Positions 1 to 11,800 of a stretch of 64,000 nt of DNA are shown here, piece by piece. This DNA comes from Epiperipatus broadwayi (taxonomy: Eukaryota > Onychophora > Udeonychophora > Euonychophora > Peripatidae), in NCBI GenBank assembly GCA_028023455.1, contig JAQFVV010012434.1, positions 6,848,264 through 6,912,263 of the forward strand, given 5' to 3'. Every line of letters begins with the position of its first letter. Positions within the stretch are counted from its first letter, which is position 1. The position numbers and the translations under genes are program-made. The notes under the pieces were generated by a model. The model did not search any database, was not told the origin of the DNA, and saw only the letters and a list, made by a program, of their open reading frames with translations.

Positions 1-580
1 TATATGGATGCGTGATTTTATCAGCATTGACATATAAAGTTAACAGTTAAGTTAAATAGACAATTACTCTTTATTATAGAAGCAACTATTTAGGCAAGGA
101 TTTGATAATGTTTTAGGGATCCAAACATATAAGATATAAAATTTCTGAAAATAGTTAATTTAATAAAATTGTTTTTAAAGATTGGGAGTAATTACAAAAC
201 AAATGGTTCAATAATTAATAATTATTTTTTTGTATAAAATATTAGAGATCAAAAGAATAAATATCATAACATAGAAAAGGTGATATTAGTGTTAATGATA
301 TAAAATTAATATTCTTTATTTTAATACACTCATTAAATTCTCATATAGATTTAAAATGGTCAGTATTATAGTAGGATGTTGACAACTTAAATCTCTTTAA
401 AAAAAGAGAGAATCAAGGTCATCGGTTTCTCAGAGAACTGAAATTTCAAAGATGATTTAAAAATAATGTTAAAAAACAAAAGACAAAATTACTGAACTGG
501 CAGCTGGATCTTTTGTCTTTGCTAAAATTTATTAGTTATTAAAACTTAAGAATATAAAACTAAAAATTGTAAACAACTTA
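1..580. other. AT-rich tract without recognised feature
   Basis: Low-complexity AT-rich DNA with no open frame of note and no recognisable domain or repeat on either strand. I see nothing in it. Confidence 0.5.
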
Positions 581-742
581 ATGGCTTGTGAGGTGGTGAG
601 AAAGATTTGCTATAAAAACTCCACTTTGAATTCAAAAGAAGCTGACTCTCATCATTTAGCAAATGAAATACAGCCAGGTGCTATGCCCAAATTTACGATG
701 TTGGAAATTGGTCTAAGAAATTGGCCTAGGAGATGGAGGTAG
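581..742 (+). other. Short unrecognised ORF in a GC-richer islet
   Basis: A 53-codon frame starts at ATG 581 and stops at TAG 740-742. It lies in a patch (about 560-850) visibly richer in G and C than its surroundings. The protein begins MACEVVRKICYKN and matches no family I know. The islet could be an old transposon fragment or an exon; I cannot separate these. The following 590 bases up to 1333 show nothing recognisable. Confidence 0.2.
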
Positions 743-1333
743 TCCAGAACAGCAACCTACCAAGAAGCCACCACGAATGAAGCAGCCCACCAGTGAATGT
801 TAGTGCCTACACTATGCAAGCCAACTCAGCAAGATGATCGGTAATTAAATCTTCCACAGACCTCTTAACTAAATCGTAATAAATCACTCCAATAATTTTT
901 ATAAGCTAGTTATACTATAAATGTGCACAAACTGTTAAACTAAAGTCTACTCTTAATACTTAAAACTCTGTAATAAATTTGTAATTATTAAGTCTCTTAA
1001 TGTGATCCTATTTAAAAATAATAATATTGTAAAATCTTGCCTAATTAAAGGTTAAACATGATAACTATCTTAGTTATTGTTCTCAATTTATTCTATCTGC
1101 GAATATGCCTTCATTACTTTACTTATTGACATTTTATTAATTGTTCTATGCCATACTTCAGGGCAGAGATTGCTAATATTATAACAGTAAAAAGGCAATT
1201 AGATACTCTCATATAATCTTATATTGCTTTTTAGCACACACATAAATCTCCGATCTGAAAACTTACTTTTATATATGTTGAGTTACTATATTTTAGCTTA
1301 GTATAATTCAGGTTTGCATCTTTAACAATTATA

Positions 1334-1781
1334 TTAGTTAACGATCAAACCATGACTGCCGATTTGACAGCATGGGTGAGAAAGGTTTTCTCGACACAGC
1401 TCCCGAATAGTTCCCATCCATTTCCTGAGGGCATCTTCCAACATCTCCAATTCAGCGTTGATATGCACCAGTGTGAGCTCATGCTGGCTCCAATAGTATA
1501 TCAGGCATACTGCTTTTAAAAAATCTAATCTGCAGCCCTCAAACCAGGTCCCATTACGTATAGAAGACCGACGGTCATTTATATAATTGACATTCCATTT
1601 CATATTTCTTACAATGTCTTAATATCATCTCCCTACAACAAACACAGTTCTTCTCTGCTGGCAAAATTTTTTTCTGCTGAAGAAAGGCCACCGTGGTCAC
1701 TTCTGTAGCAAGCAATTCCAACAACTTGAAAGCAGACTGTCTTTCTGCCATTTTATTTTTTGTTCTTGCAAGTTCTCGCAA
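1334..1781 (-). pseudogene. IS1016/ISXO2-like (Merlin) transposase, N-terminal fragment, frameshifted
   Basis: Two overlapping minus frames (1575-1781, then 1334-1603) together read as the N-terminal part of an IS1016/ISXO2-type transposase, the family of eukaryotic Merlin elements. Visible in order are a helical start with VAFLQQKKILPAEK, a cysteine cluster CVCC followed by HC (zinc ribbon), then NGTWFEGCRL and the LIYYWSQHELT segment, and finally KWMGTIRELC and QIGSHGLIVN. In the family this last piece leads directly into the first catalytic Asp of the DDE domain; here a stop follows at once. The frame slips near 1580-1600. No DDE domain is present, so the copy is inactive as a transposase. 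A second copy lies at 23560-23900 on the other strand. Confidence 0.75.
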
Positions 1782-2310
1782 AGTGCGCGACTTTCATGTG
1801 AGATCATCTGAATCGCCTTTTCCCTCCTCATTTCTTAGATTGTGCCAGCTCCTAAAAGGAGTAGATGTTTGTGAAATAGTTAGAATTTGTAAGCACCTCA
1901 TACTACACCCACTACGTTTAACATTAACTATTTTGGACTGCGTATTGGTATAGTTTTCATCATTACAACTACAGACACCCTGACCTGATACACTGTTAAA
2001 TGTTCAATACTAGCGTGTATGAAGGTGTCATGACATATCACAGATAATGTTCATACACCATCGAGGTGGGGGTAGTGTTGACTGCTTCACAATCAAGTAT
2101 TTGAACAGTTTATAGCCTATAAGATGTATGAGCAGCCTTATAAATGTCATATTTCTTTGCTTTTGCATGGAAACAGCACCATCAGGCGGTGTGGATCATC
2201 CGATGTTGTAGTACCAAATGATCAAATTATTATTATAGATTACATTTGATAAAAAAAGCAGTAGTAATAATTGTAAGTATACACATTTATATTTTATAAA
2301 GAGAATGAAG
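1782..2310. other. Intergenic, balanced composition, no gene seen
   Basis: Upstream side of the transposase fragment. Composition is less AT-rich than the surroundings up to about 2200, so it may belong to the same transposon, but I could not find a matching pair of terminal inverted repeats. Confidence 0.3.
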
Positions 2311-2510
2311 ATGGAATATATAATTTTATAAAATATTATATTATTATAATCAAATATTTGTTGGATAAAAACAAATAGAATAAAATTAAAGAATGGTGTT
2401 TCAAAGATAGATGAATATATAATTTTATAAAACATTATATTATTTCAAACAAATATTTGTTTGATAAAGGCAAATGGAATAAAATTAAAGGATGGTGTTT
2501 CAAAGGTAAA
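2311..2510. repeat. Imperfect tandem duplication, 2 x about 100 bp
   Basis: The unit with ATTTTATAAAA.ATTATATTA, CAAATATTTGTT.GATAAA and GGTGTTTCAAAG occurs twice in direct orientation (about 2311-2410 and 2411-2510), differing at scattered positions. Short open frames here have biased low-complexity translations and are not genes. Confidence 0.7.
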
Positions 2511-2695
2511 TGATTAATAATAATTATTGCTATATAATAGAAATAGTTCTAGTTTGTAAATAATTTTTGTTATGTTATATTGTTTAATTTTGTTGTTTAT
2601 AAAATTATTTATAAAATAAAAAAAAAATTATAAAGTTTGTAAGTAATATGGTAATAAATTTTTATGTTTATTAATTAATTTACGTATAGTCATTT

Positions 2696-2996
2696 AACAG
2701 GCAAAACTCTCCATCCAGTAGTGCCACCCTGTGCCAACCAGAGTAATCAATGGATGCCAGAAGGCTTGTGCTTAAAATCCCCATCTAGTGCCTACTCATC
2801 CAATATCCCCAGACTAGTTTCAAGCTTGTTGCCTTCGTCAGTGAGGAGCCTTGGATCTGAGAGTACTGCACCTGGATGAGTAGGCATTAAATGGGGAATT
2901 ATGCACAAACCTTCTGGCATCCATGGAGAGTTTTGTCTGTTTAATAACAGTTATGTGCTAGCATAAGAGATGGTTATCATGTGACGTTTAGTAGTT
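2696..2996 (-). mobile_element. Hammerhead-bearing dispersed repeat, short copy
   Basis: About 300 bp, related over nearly its whole length to the palindromic element at 41104-41808. Left end GGCAAAACTCTCC and an internal GGAGAGTTTTG are inverted repeats; a further 60 bp (ATGTGCTAGCATAAGAGATG...) follows and is shared with the other copy. It is flanked by an imperfect 14-bp direct repeat, ACGTATAGTCATTT (2682-2695) and ACATATAGTCATGT (2997-3010), 12 of 14 matching, read as a target-site duplication. No open frame. It carries a hammerhead motif on the minus strand. Confidence 0.7.
2800..2854 (-). ncRNA. Type I hammerhead ribozyme, very short stem III
   Basis: On the minus strand the core is complete: CUGACGA, then stem II AGGC-AACAA-GCUU, then GAAAC-UA-GUC, where stem III is only two base pairs, followed by UGGGG pairing with CCUCA just upstream of the core (stem I). 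An outer CCAA/UUGG pair closes an internal loop. Predicted self-cleavage follows GUC, between 2812 and 2811. Compared with the copy at 41605, the first stem II pair is A-U instead of U-A, a compensatory change. Short-stem-III type I hammerheads are known from Penelope-like elements and retrozymes. Confidence 0.75.
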
Positions 2997-3010
2997 ACAT
3001 ATAGTCATGT

Positions 3011-5060
3011 TTTCTTATTCTGAGATATCATCACTACATCATATTCCCAGATTGCTAATGGGACATAATTATATACACAAATTAGTTTGAATTATAAAAT
3101 TTAAATCTTGGATAACAATCAACATAATAAGAAGACAACGTATATTAATTATTTAAAGGTAAAATATTTTAAAAGTTATATTAATTAGTACCAAGTTGCT
3201 ATGATCACATGAATCATAAGTGAAGACTATTCTATATATAGAAAAGAATCCATTTTTCAAATAGTCAGATGATTAATTATTTTTACCGATTATATAATGT
3301 GTTATTATTATTTTATTCCAAGTAAAATTGGTTATGTGGTCTGAGGCATTGAAGAGCATATAATTATAAAATGGTGAAATAATATTATTTATGCCTATGA
3401 TAGTTAAAGAGTTTTTTTGATTAGTGCATTACTTATAGATAGATGCAAGTAAAATCTCTCTTTGTATCTATCAGGTTGACTAAATGGTTAATTAAAAAAC
3501 AATAACCTGAGAGCTCTTTATTATAATATTATTACTATTATTAACAAAGACATTATTAAAATAATACTTATTGGAAAATAAACAATCATTAAAGTTATGG
3601 TAGAATATTATGAATCAATTCACAATAAAATAAATTTTATTGTAAATATTATTAAATAAAGTTTATAATAATTATGATATTCTCTTTAGGTTTATTAAGT
3701 GTTAGTCATGGGAATATCTGAAGGCTTAATAAAGAGAAGTATCTTGGTATTCTCATGACATTTGAATAGATACTTTAGTATTTATTTGATGTTAAAAGTT
3801 TTGTGGGCTTGTCAAATAGGTTAATAGGTCTCATAATTGATAGTATGAAGCTAAAGTAGTTTGTAATAATAGGAGGATAAACATTATATGTAGAGAAAAT
3901 AAAAGTAAAGCTTAATTTACATATTTGGAAAATTATTTATGTTATCATCCATTTGGCACAATACAATACATATACATATTAAAAAAAATACACAAAGATA
4001 AAAATGAGATTTACATATTTTGTTAATGGTACTTAATTAAAAAGTATTCACTTTTCATTCAAATATGCTCTAAAACTTGATTCACAGAATCAGAAATAAT
4101 TCTTCATTATATCACACAGGAAGTCAGAGTGCAATATATGGAAAATAGAAAGACCAAGTAATTGATTTATTAAAAAGTATTCACTTTTCATTCAAATATG
4201 CTCTAAAACTTGATTCACAGAATCAGAAATAATTCTTCATTATATCACACAGGAAGTCAGAGTGCAATATATGGAAAATAGAAAGACCAAGTAATTGATT
4301 TATTTTCCTAGATGCTTCTACTGAAATAATCTCACACAATATTATAATAATACACTTTATATAGTAAGTAGAAATTTATATCAACAATAAAAAATATACT
4401 ATAAAAAACTATTATTATTAATCATATCATAAGCAACAGTTAAAATACCATGGTTTGTCAATGCTGCAAAGCTGATAGGCATCGAGATAAATTAATATGC
4501 ATTGTATTCACATAGAGACCATTGATACATCTGTAATAACTCTATTTGCCTTTGATAATATATTTTTTATCAAAAACACTTTTATTTTGCAAGAGATTTT
4601 TAAGCTAAATTAAAATGCACCTGTGACTGGAATATCTTTTTTAAAACTTAAGAATTTTTTTTTATCATTTGTAACAGATTTGTTTCAAAATAAACATTGT
4701 TTTAGCAACACAATCTATTGAATTTCTGAAAGAAATAAAAAAAGTTTGATTAGCATTTGCAAAATATATATCTGCTTAGAAAACATAACAGCATCAAAAA
4801 AAAAAAATATATATAGTTATAAACTTCTAAAATCTTCAATATTTTCTTATATTCTTTAGTGATAGAATATAAAAAATTTTAAAATTGTATTTAGTCATAG
4901 TAAAAGAATGGAGATATAATTGCTATGTGCTCCATATAATCAACACAGACACACACAAAAATAAAAAAAAGATTCAGAAATCAATAACATGTTGAAAAAT
5001 ATTTTTTTTTCAATCAAATATAGTTATTAAAAAAAATTAAATAAATAATAATTTTTTTAC
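3011..5060. other. Probable intron downstream of the LRR exon
   Basis: Follows the splice donor of the LRR exon on the minus strand. AT-rich, no second LRR exon visible, and no recognisable transposon apart from the tandem duplication at 4037-4302. Confidence 0.4.
4037..4302. repeat. Perfect tandem duplication, 2 x 133 bp
   Basis: Bases 4037-4169 are repeated at 4170-4302 with no difference that I can see (markers AAAGTATTCACTTTTCATTC and GGAAGTCAGAGTGCAATATA). It is either a very recent duplication or an assembly error. Confidence 0.9.
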
Positions 5061-6727
5061 CTTGTAAATCTATATATAAAATTGAAGATATAAATGATTG
5101 AAATACAGTCTCAGAAATACTTTCAAGATGATTAAATGAGGCATCTAAAACTTTAAGATGAATCAATTTATCAAAGACATCATCTGGAAGTGAAGTAAGA
5201 CCACAGTTGCTAATATAAAGGCCATATAAGGATTTTACATGTGAAAAAGAATTTTTCAGAAGTGGAGATAATGGGTTGTTGGATATATCAAGAATTTTCA
5301 AATTGGGAATACTTGCTAGTGCTATTGGAATTTCATTTAAATTATTATTACTTAAATAAATTTGTGAAAGATGCAAACATCCATTAAAAAATGCAAATGG
5401 GATGGAGCTGAGTTGATTACTATTTAAGTAAAGATAAGTAAGATTTTTAAGATTGTTAATGCTATATTCACTCACACTCACTAACAAATTTGATGACATA
5501 TCCAATATCTCAAGTTTAGTCAATTCTGAAAATGTATTTGTGGATAGATTTAGCATCTGATTTGATTTTAATATTAAGAATTGCAAATTTTTAAGAGCTT
5601 TTAAATTTTGATGATCTATTCTAATAATAGAGTTGTAAGATAGATCTAAATATATTAATGTTGACAAATTCTTCAAATAGTTCCGGTCGAGTGACGATAG
5701 GGAGTTATGTGAAAGATTTAGAAACCGAAATTCTGTATATGCATATGGAAAACAATTTTCATCTATAAATTCAATTGCATTATAACTTAGATTAAGATCA
5801 CTTAGGAAGGGTAATTTAGAAAATATTACAGTATTTAATTGAATTGTAGCATTTCTACTTAATGATACTACTCTCAGATTGATACAAAATTGAAGAAGAT
5901 CTTGATGAGAGTGAATATCAATCTGATTGTCATCAAGTGAAATCACATTCATGTTGGAAAGACCTTCTAAAGCATGGCTGTTTATTTCAATTATATTATT
6001 GCTATTTAAAAATAATTTTCTTAAGTTTGGCTGATTTTTAAACATGTCTTGTGTTAACTCTGATATTTCATTATTAGATGCATATAACAATTCAAGTCGT
6101 AATTTTTCCGGTAATTTAAAACTTTTGATTCCAGTATCAGACACATTTAGGCTCTGAAGATTTGGCAGTGAAGCAAAAAAATTTTCCGAAATTTCTTTTG
6201 TTAAAAGTTTATTACCTTTCAAAGAAAGTTGTAATAAATTGGGTAGATTTTCAAAAACCGTTACATCAATTGCTTTGATTTTATTAAAATCAAGTATCAA
6301 GGTTGTTAAATTTGGAAAATTTTGCAGAGAAATTTTAGAAATGTTCTCAATTACATTTTGACTTAGTATTAACTTCTTAATACTATTAAAACCTAAAATA
6401 GGTATACTTGAAAATAAATTATTGTGTAAATTTAAAACCTCTAGCACATATTCTAAACCTATTAAATCCAAAGATGACAGTTCTTTTAATTGACAATTAT
6501 TAATTTGTAATTCACAAAATCTTTTCTTTTTAAAGAAACCTTCTGGTAACTTAGGGATATAACAATTTATGATATCTAGTTTCATCATATAAGGAACAGT
6601 TGAAAGGAATTCTGAAATGTGTTTGATTGGTACTTCATTACATGTTACAAAGAAATTGTCACCTGAAGAAGTTGTCTTATGGCAACCTTTTGGAATTCTA
6701 TCATTAATGTTACCCAACATTGTAATT
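5061..6727 (-). CDS. Internal exon of a chaoptin/Toll-like leucine-rich-repeat protein
   Basis: An uninterrupted 555-codon frame bounded by splice signals. Upstream is a pyrimidine-rich tract ending TTTCAG, with the first exon base at 6727. Downstream is the donor CAAG/GTAAAA, with the last exon base at 5061. The introns would be phase 2 before and phase 1 after. The translation starts with a cysteine-containing cap (GCHKTTSSGDNFFVTCNEV) and continues as about 21 tandem LRRs of 22-26 residues with the pattern LxxLxLxxNxIxxI, for example LSDLNLSYNAIEFID and LIYLDLSYNSIIRID. The array breaks inside the next repeat at the donor (LYIDLQG), so more LRRs follow in another exon. No signal peptide or membrane segment lies in this exon. 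Long extracellular LRR arrays without interruption are typical of chaoptin, Toll-type receptors and related arthropod adhesion proteins. The ATG at 6720 is probably not the true start. Confidence 0.85.
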
Positions 6728-8798
6728 CTGAAATAAAAAGAAAATGTATAAGTAATAGTTTTTTTGCATGAATTATTGTATATATTGCTTAAAATTAATC
6801 TTTATTAAATTTTTTGTTAAATACAATAAGGTAAATTCTTTCAACCCACAAATAAGCTTTCAAACAGATTATTTTAACATGCACACACACACACACACAG
6901 ATACATATATAATTTTGTTGAAAAGTGGTTAAAATATTCAGTACTATTCTAAATAACACATATAAAATATATAAAAATGATATTATTTATTAGTTGCTTA
7001 GGAGGTCAAATGACATTTGAACATCCAAAAGGTAAATTAGGAAAAACAGTTCCACTTAAATGATTCCAACTTTTTTTATCTTAGTTCATTCAGTTCGAGA
7101 GTTCTCTATTACTACATTAAATTGCACAAAACATGTAAAATAATTCAACAGGTTTAGTATAACATTCCCTCCCAAATCAAATAGATAATAAAACTGCAGT
7201 ATTTATAATCAATGTAAACTCTTAAAATCAAGCTACTCTAAAGAACTAGAAGACTAACAATTACATACCTAAGAATTTATATATATAGATAAATTATTAT
7301 AAGAACTAATACTGACAGAATTGTTATACATAAAATATAACTTTTCTGATAATATTTTCAAAATTATTACTAGTTCTTTTTAATCCTCTTTCTATGATGA
7401 TATTAGATTTGATCAATAAAAGATGAAATACTGAATATGAAGATTACAGAAAAATAACTGAAGTTTATTTGTATTAATAAATTAGATATCTTCATAATAC
7501 CCAAAAGAATTTGTGACATAAAAGCCATTCAATGGATTTGCTGGTCTTAAAAATTCATGTTTTAAGTTCCAAGGAAATTATTATCATAATGATGATAACA
7601 AGACACACTCAAAACTAAAAAAATAATTTTTTACAAGGAAAGTCTACTAGAACTTATTTACATATACTATTTGCATATTACAAATTACATCATAGATTTA
7701 AAAAAATTGAATAAAAAGGAAATAAAGATAATACTAAAAAAAAGTTAAATCAAGTTATGAAAAATATCTTAAATTTAGCAGATCATAGATTCCAGTTACC
7801 ATATATATCATATGGATAAAGTAACTGCCTCACAAAACCACAACTAGCAATCTCTTCAAATAGAATAAAGGATAAGTTTCTTTCCAAGAGAATCTGAACA
7901 CTTGATGACAAATTAATCATGTTCATGCTGAAATAAGGCACTATCCTATTAAACCTATATAAAACAGACATCAAAAGAAACCTGCTATTTAAAAATGTAA
8001 ACAATTATTACTGATTATTTTAGCAATTTTGCTTCAAAAGTACTTCAATCATCAGGTATATTAGATAGGTGACATTAACACATAGGTTTTGAACTGGTTT
8101 AAAATAACTAAAGTGAATGAATAGCATACAGATAAATGTTCAATAACTAAAAGTTTCTGAACTGATTTCCATCTGAGAAAAATAAAAGATGTAACTATAC
8201 TATTGAAATTCATTTATTACATTGATGTTTGCTGTTTGCTTAACATCTTTAGCAATTTATCATTTGAATAATTAATTAAAATGAAATAGAAAAAATATAT
8301 AATTGAACTAATAACATATGCTATAAATATTTAAAACAAAGTATTTTACTTTTTTTTTTATCATTTAAATATTAAATGCTATTTAAAACCTTGTGAAAAA
8401 TCATAGGAATTTATTCATAATTTTGCAATCAAGTTATTCATTATCTGTATTATGTTTTCCCACTCCTTATTTTCATATAATAAAGATAAAGAAACAGTAA
8501 AGGTTATAAACTAAATTGGATTAGATTTGATATTCATCCCCTCCCCTCCCGCCACAGTGATTTAAAAGGAATGATTATATTACAAATAACAAATTTAAAT
8601 ATTTAGACATATAAGATACTTTATATAATATATAAAAAGTCTTTAAATATATCTACATATTTTCCAAAATAAAATAAGTTTATTATAAGGCTCATTTAAT
8701 TCATATATTTGAGGTATTATGTTTTAACCATATATTTAAAATCTTTACCCTACCATACTTTCTTGAAACATTTAAAGACTTTTAAAAATACAAATGAT
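6728..8798. other. Upstream intron or flank of the LRR exon
   Basis: AT-rich DNA with an (AC)9 microsatellite at 6882-6899. On the minus strand a segment around 7790-7955 lies between a possible acceptor (TTATTTCAG) and a possible donor (ATG/GTAACT) and is open, but its translation has no LRR or other recognisable pattern, so I do not call it an exon. Confidence 0.35.
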
Positions 8799-8850
8799 TC
8801 TCAATGCACATTTCATGTTAAACCAGCACCCATCACTTGGTCCAGGTCTT
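8799..8850 (-). repeat. Decayed fragment of the 41.9-kb palindromic repeat
   Basis: On the minus strand CTGGACCAAGTGATGGGTGC followed by AACATGAAATGTGCATTGAG matches the corresponding stretch in both arms of the palindrome at 41936-42614. The hammerhead-like core is decayed (GUGAUGG instead of CUGAUGA). It shows that the family is dispersed. Confidence 0.45.
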
Positions 8851-11800
8851 AATCTATTTTGTTCAGTATTTACCAATACCAAATTATTACTCTCTGATTT
8901 ACAAATATCAAACTTTAATTAGTAACAATTATTAATATATTCATCTTAAGTGATTAGCATCAAAGTTGTGAAAGCAGAAAATTTGACCCTGTTCATATTC
9001 TTGTGTTTATATACATAAATATATGATACATGCATGTGAATAATTTCAAATGATTTTCTGAAAGATAATAAACATTTTAAAGGGATTTCAGCAAAACAGT
9101 TTATATATATATTCATACATATAAAAATTTTTAAATGAAGGTATGAAATTCATTTGCTAAAATCTTACTTAAAGAGATTTCAGAAAACAGTTTATATTTA
9201 AATGCAAGCATGTAAATTGTTTAAAATGAATTTGCTAAAGACATTTTAAAAAATATTTAAAAAATGTATTAACAAAACATTTTTTGTTTATAAGTTCATT
9301 ATATGAACTGGCACTTTGTTTTTTGTAATTCTTGAATTATAAATTAATTTACATATGTAATTTCTATTTTATATTTTATTAAAAATGAAAACTAAGTACT
9401 GTGTACTTTAGCACCCACATATATATTATATATTGTTTTATCAATTTCTTCATCAATTTCTGATTTCTCCTTCACTTGCCACAAACTAACTTCATGCTTT
9501 CAACGTTATTAATTATAATTGTGATATCCTTTTTATAAAGGCACTTTTCTATTGCTATACTATTAAAACTCATTAAAATTTCTGAATCTTTTATTTCCCA
9601 TATTTTTATCTATTTGTACTTAAAATGTCTTTAGTGTGCTTAAATTTAGATATATGTGCATACAAAGATTTATAACAATACATATATACAATATATCATT
9701 TTTTGCAATTTATTTTGCATTCATATAAAATTAAATAAATTACAATTATGAAAGAAGATCAATTACATATTAACTTTATAAAAATTTACTACATTTAACT
9801 GATGCAGAAAAAGCAGCCATTATAATGTAAATACATATATATCAAGAATATTGATATATCTTTCATATATATTATCATTAATTTTTCAAACATATTAAAG
9901 TAAAAATTTTAATAGGTAAAATGTTGGTATACATTCATGATTAATATTAGCATTATACTGATATTTCAATTGAATTATATTGGTATATGTCTGGATAGAT
10001 GAGGTCATTTAAGGATATTGCAGATACATCTGGCATCTCTGTAATGAACATTCTTGAGTGATCTCTATACACAAACAGTGTTTGGAGTTATTCAGTTGAA
10101 ATGTTTGTGTAATATTAAGTATAGGCAGATTTATACATGGACGAATTGACATATATGTTCACACTCATACACATAATTAAAAAATGATCTATGCATAAAT
10201 TTGGTTTAAATATAAAAATTAAAAAAAATTCAAATGTTAATAATACAGAAGCAGAAAAAATGAGATAAACTGAGATAAAGTCAATCATCATTAAAAATTA
10301 CAGAACAAAAAGTGATTAGAAAAAATATTTAAAAAAAAATTATTGATAGTAGTTTTATAATGGAGGTTAATAGTCATTCAGAATTGTCTTTAAAATTTCA
10401 AAAAAATATGAATTGCAGAATATTAGGTATAATAAAATAAAATAGTATTGAAGGCCAAAAACAACAATGGGAATGCCATTTTGATTTGCAGCTCAGTCTA
10501 GTAATTTACAAATAATTGATCTGCCACATTAAAATACTTCTTGTAATCAAATGTTTAAGAATTGCAAAAGAAGCTAAAATCCATATAAGATTTCTAAAAC
10601 TATTTGAATCAGGATCAAATGCAATATTAACACCATCTCTGCAAGGTAACACTTAAAGATGCATTGCTAATCCAAGCAAAATGAATAAAATCTTATATTA
10701 GAACAAGAAAGTAGCTGATACTTTACGGAAAATATGGTGAGAGTAAAATCTGATTGGATCAAATCAAATTGTGGCACTAACAAATTTGAAATGACCACCA
10801 GAAAGAAAGAATCATGTTTGTGCCCTACTAACAATAAACACAGGTGTAATATATCAAAATTATTATAAACTACATTAATGTCTGATTGACAGCCATATCA
10901 TTGTTATCTGGAGGAAAAAAAAATCCAAGTATTAAATAACTTCTAAAATGAATTGGATAAAGTTTGAGATATTAAATGTGCAAGCAATCTTCTGTGATTC
11001 ATTTTGGAATATCTTCATGAGTATCAAGTTGTCAAATTGTTAAACAAGAGTTCTTCAAAAGTCAAGGCATTGCAAAGCTACTAAATATAGTGGCACATAT
11101 TAAACAAAGACTTGGAAAACTAGATTACAATATAGAGAAGTTACACTTACCTCAAGAATATAGGCATGGTCTACCTTATTTACAATTATGAAAGTGAATA
11201 GTTAATCCAAGAATGTATAGATATAAAAACAGCAAACTAAGCAAATGTTAAATTTTCATAATTTTATTGCTGCCTGTTATAAAAGAAGTTCCCTTAATAT
11301 CAGGAGCTAAAATCTTCAGTAAAAATTTGAAATGGTAGGAATCTGAAATATGACTTTTTTTTTGCTGCCATTAAGTAGGATCTCTCCATAAAAACAAATG
11401 TTTATTCAATTTGATAATAAATAACATAGCCTGAGTATACAGAATATTGGTGAAAGGAATACTCAAGGTAATGCCATTCATGTAAATTGCAGTTAATATG
11501 GAAAATAATTGAAAATGTAAATGATATTTCAATCATCTCTCAAAAAATATAAACTAAACTTATGAAAGCTACCGAGACTGAGAAATTGATAGAAACAGTT
11601 GAATTGCAAGTACTTGAAATTGAGCACATATAGGATAAAGATATCAAAGTTCTTGCAGCAAAGCTAATATCTAGTGAACTAAGAACATTTAAAGCTAGTC
11701 ACAAAACCAAAAGCATTTTATGGCAGAGCAAAAAGCATAAGTTAATAACAAATGGATAATCATCAAGCAATAAGCATCTTCTTAAAAAAGTAAATATATA

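Noticed and set aside
7783-8004. Additional exon of the LRR gene
   Set aside because: Plausible splice sites flank part of it, but the translation has neither LRR, signal peptide nor cysteine cap. Left as intron.
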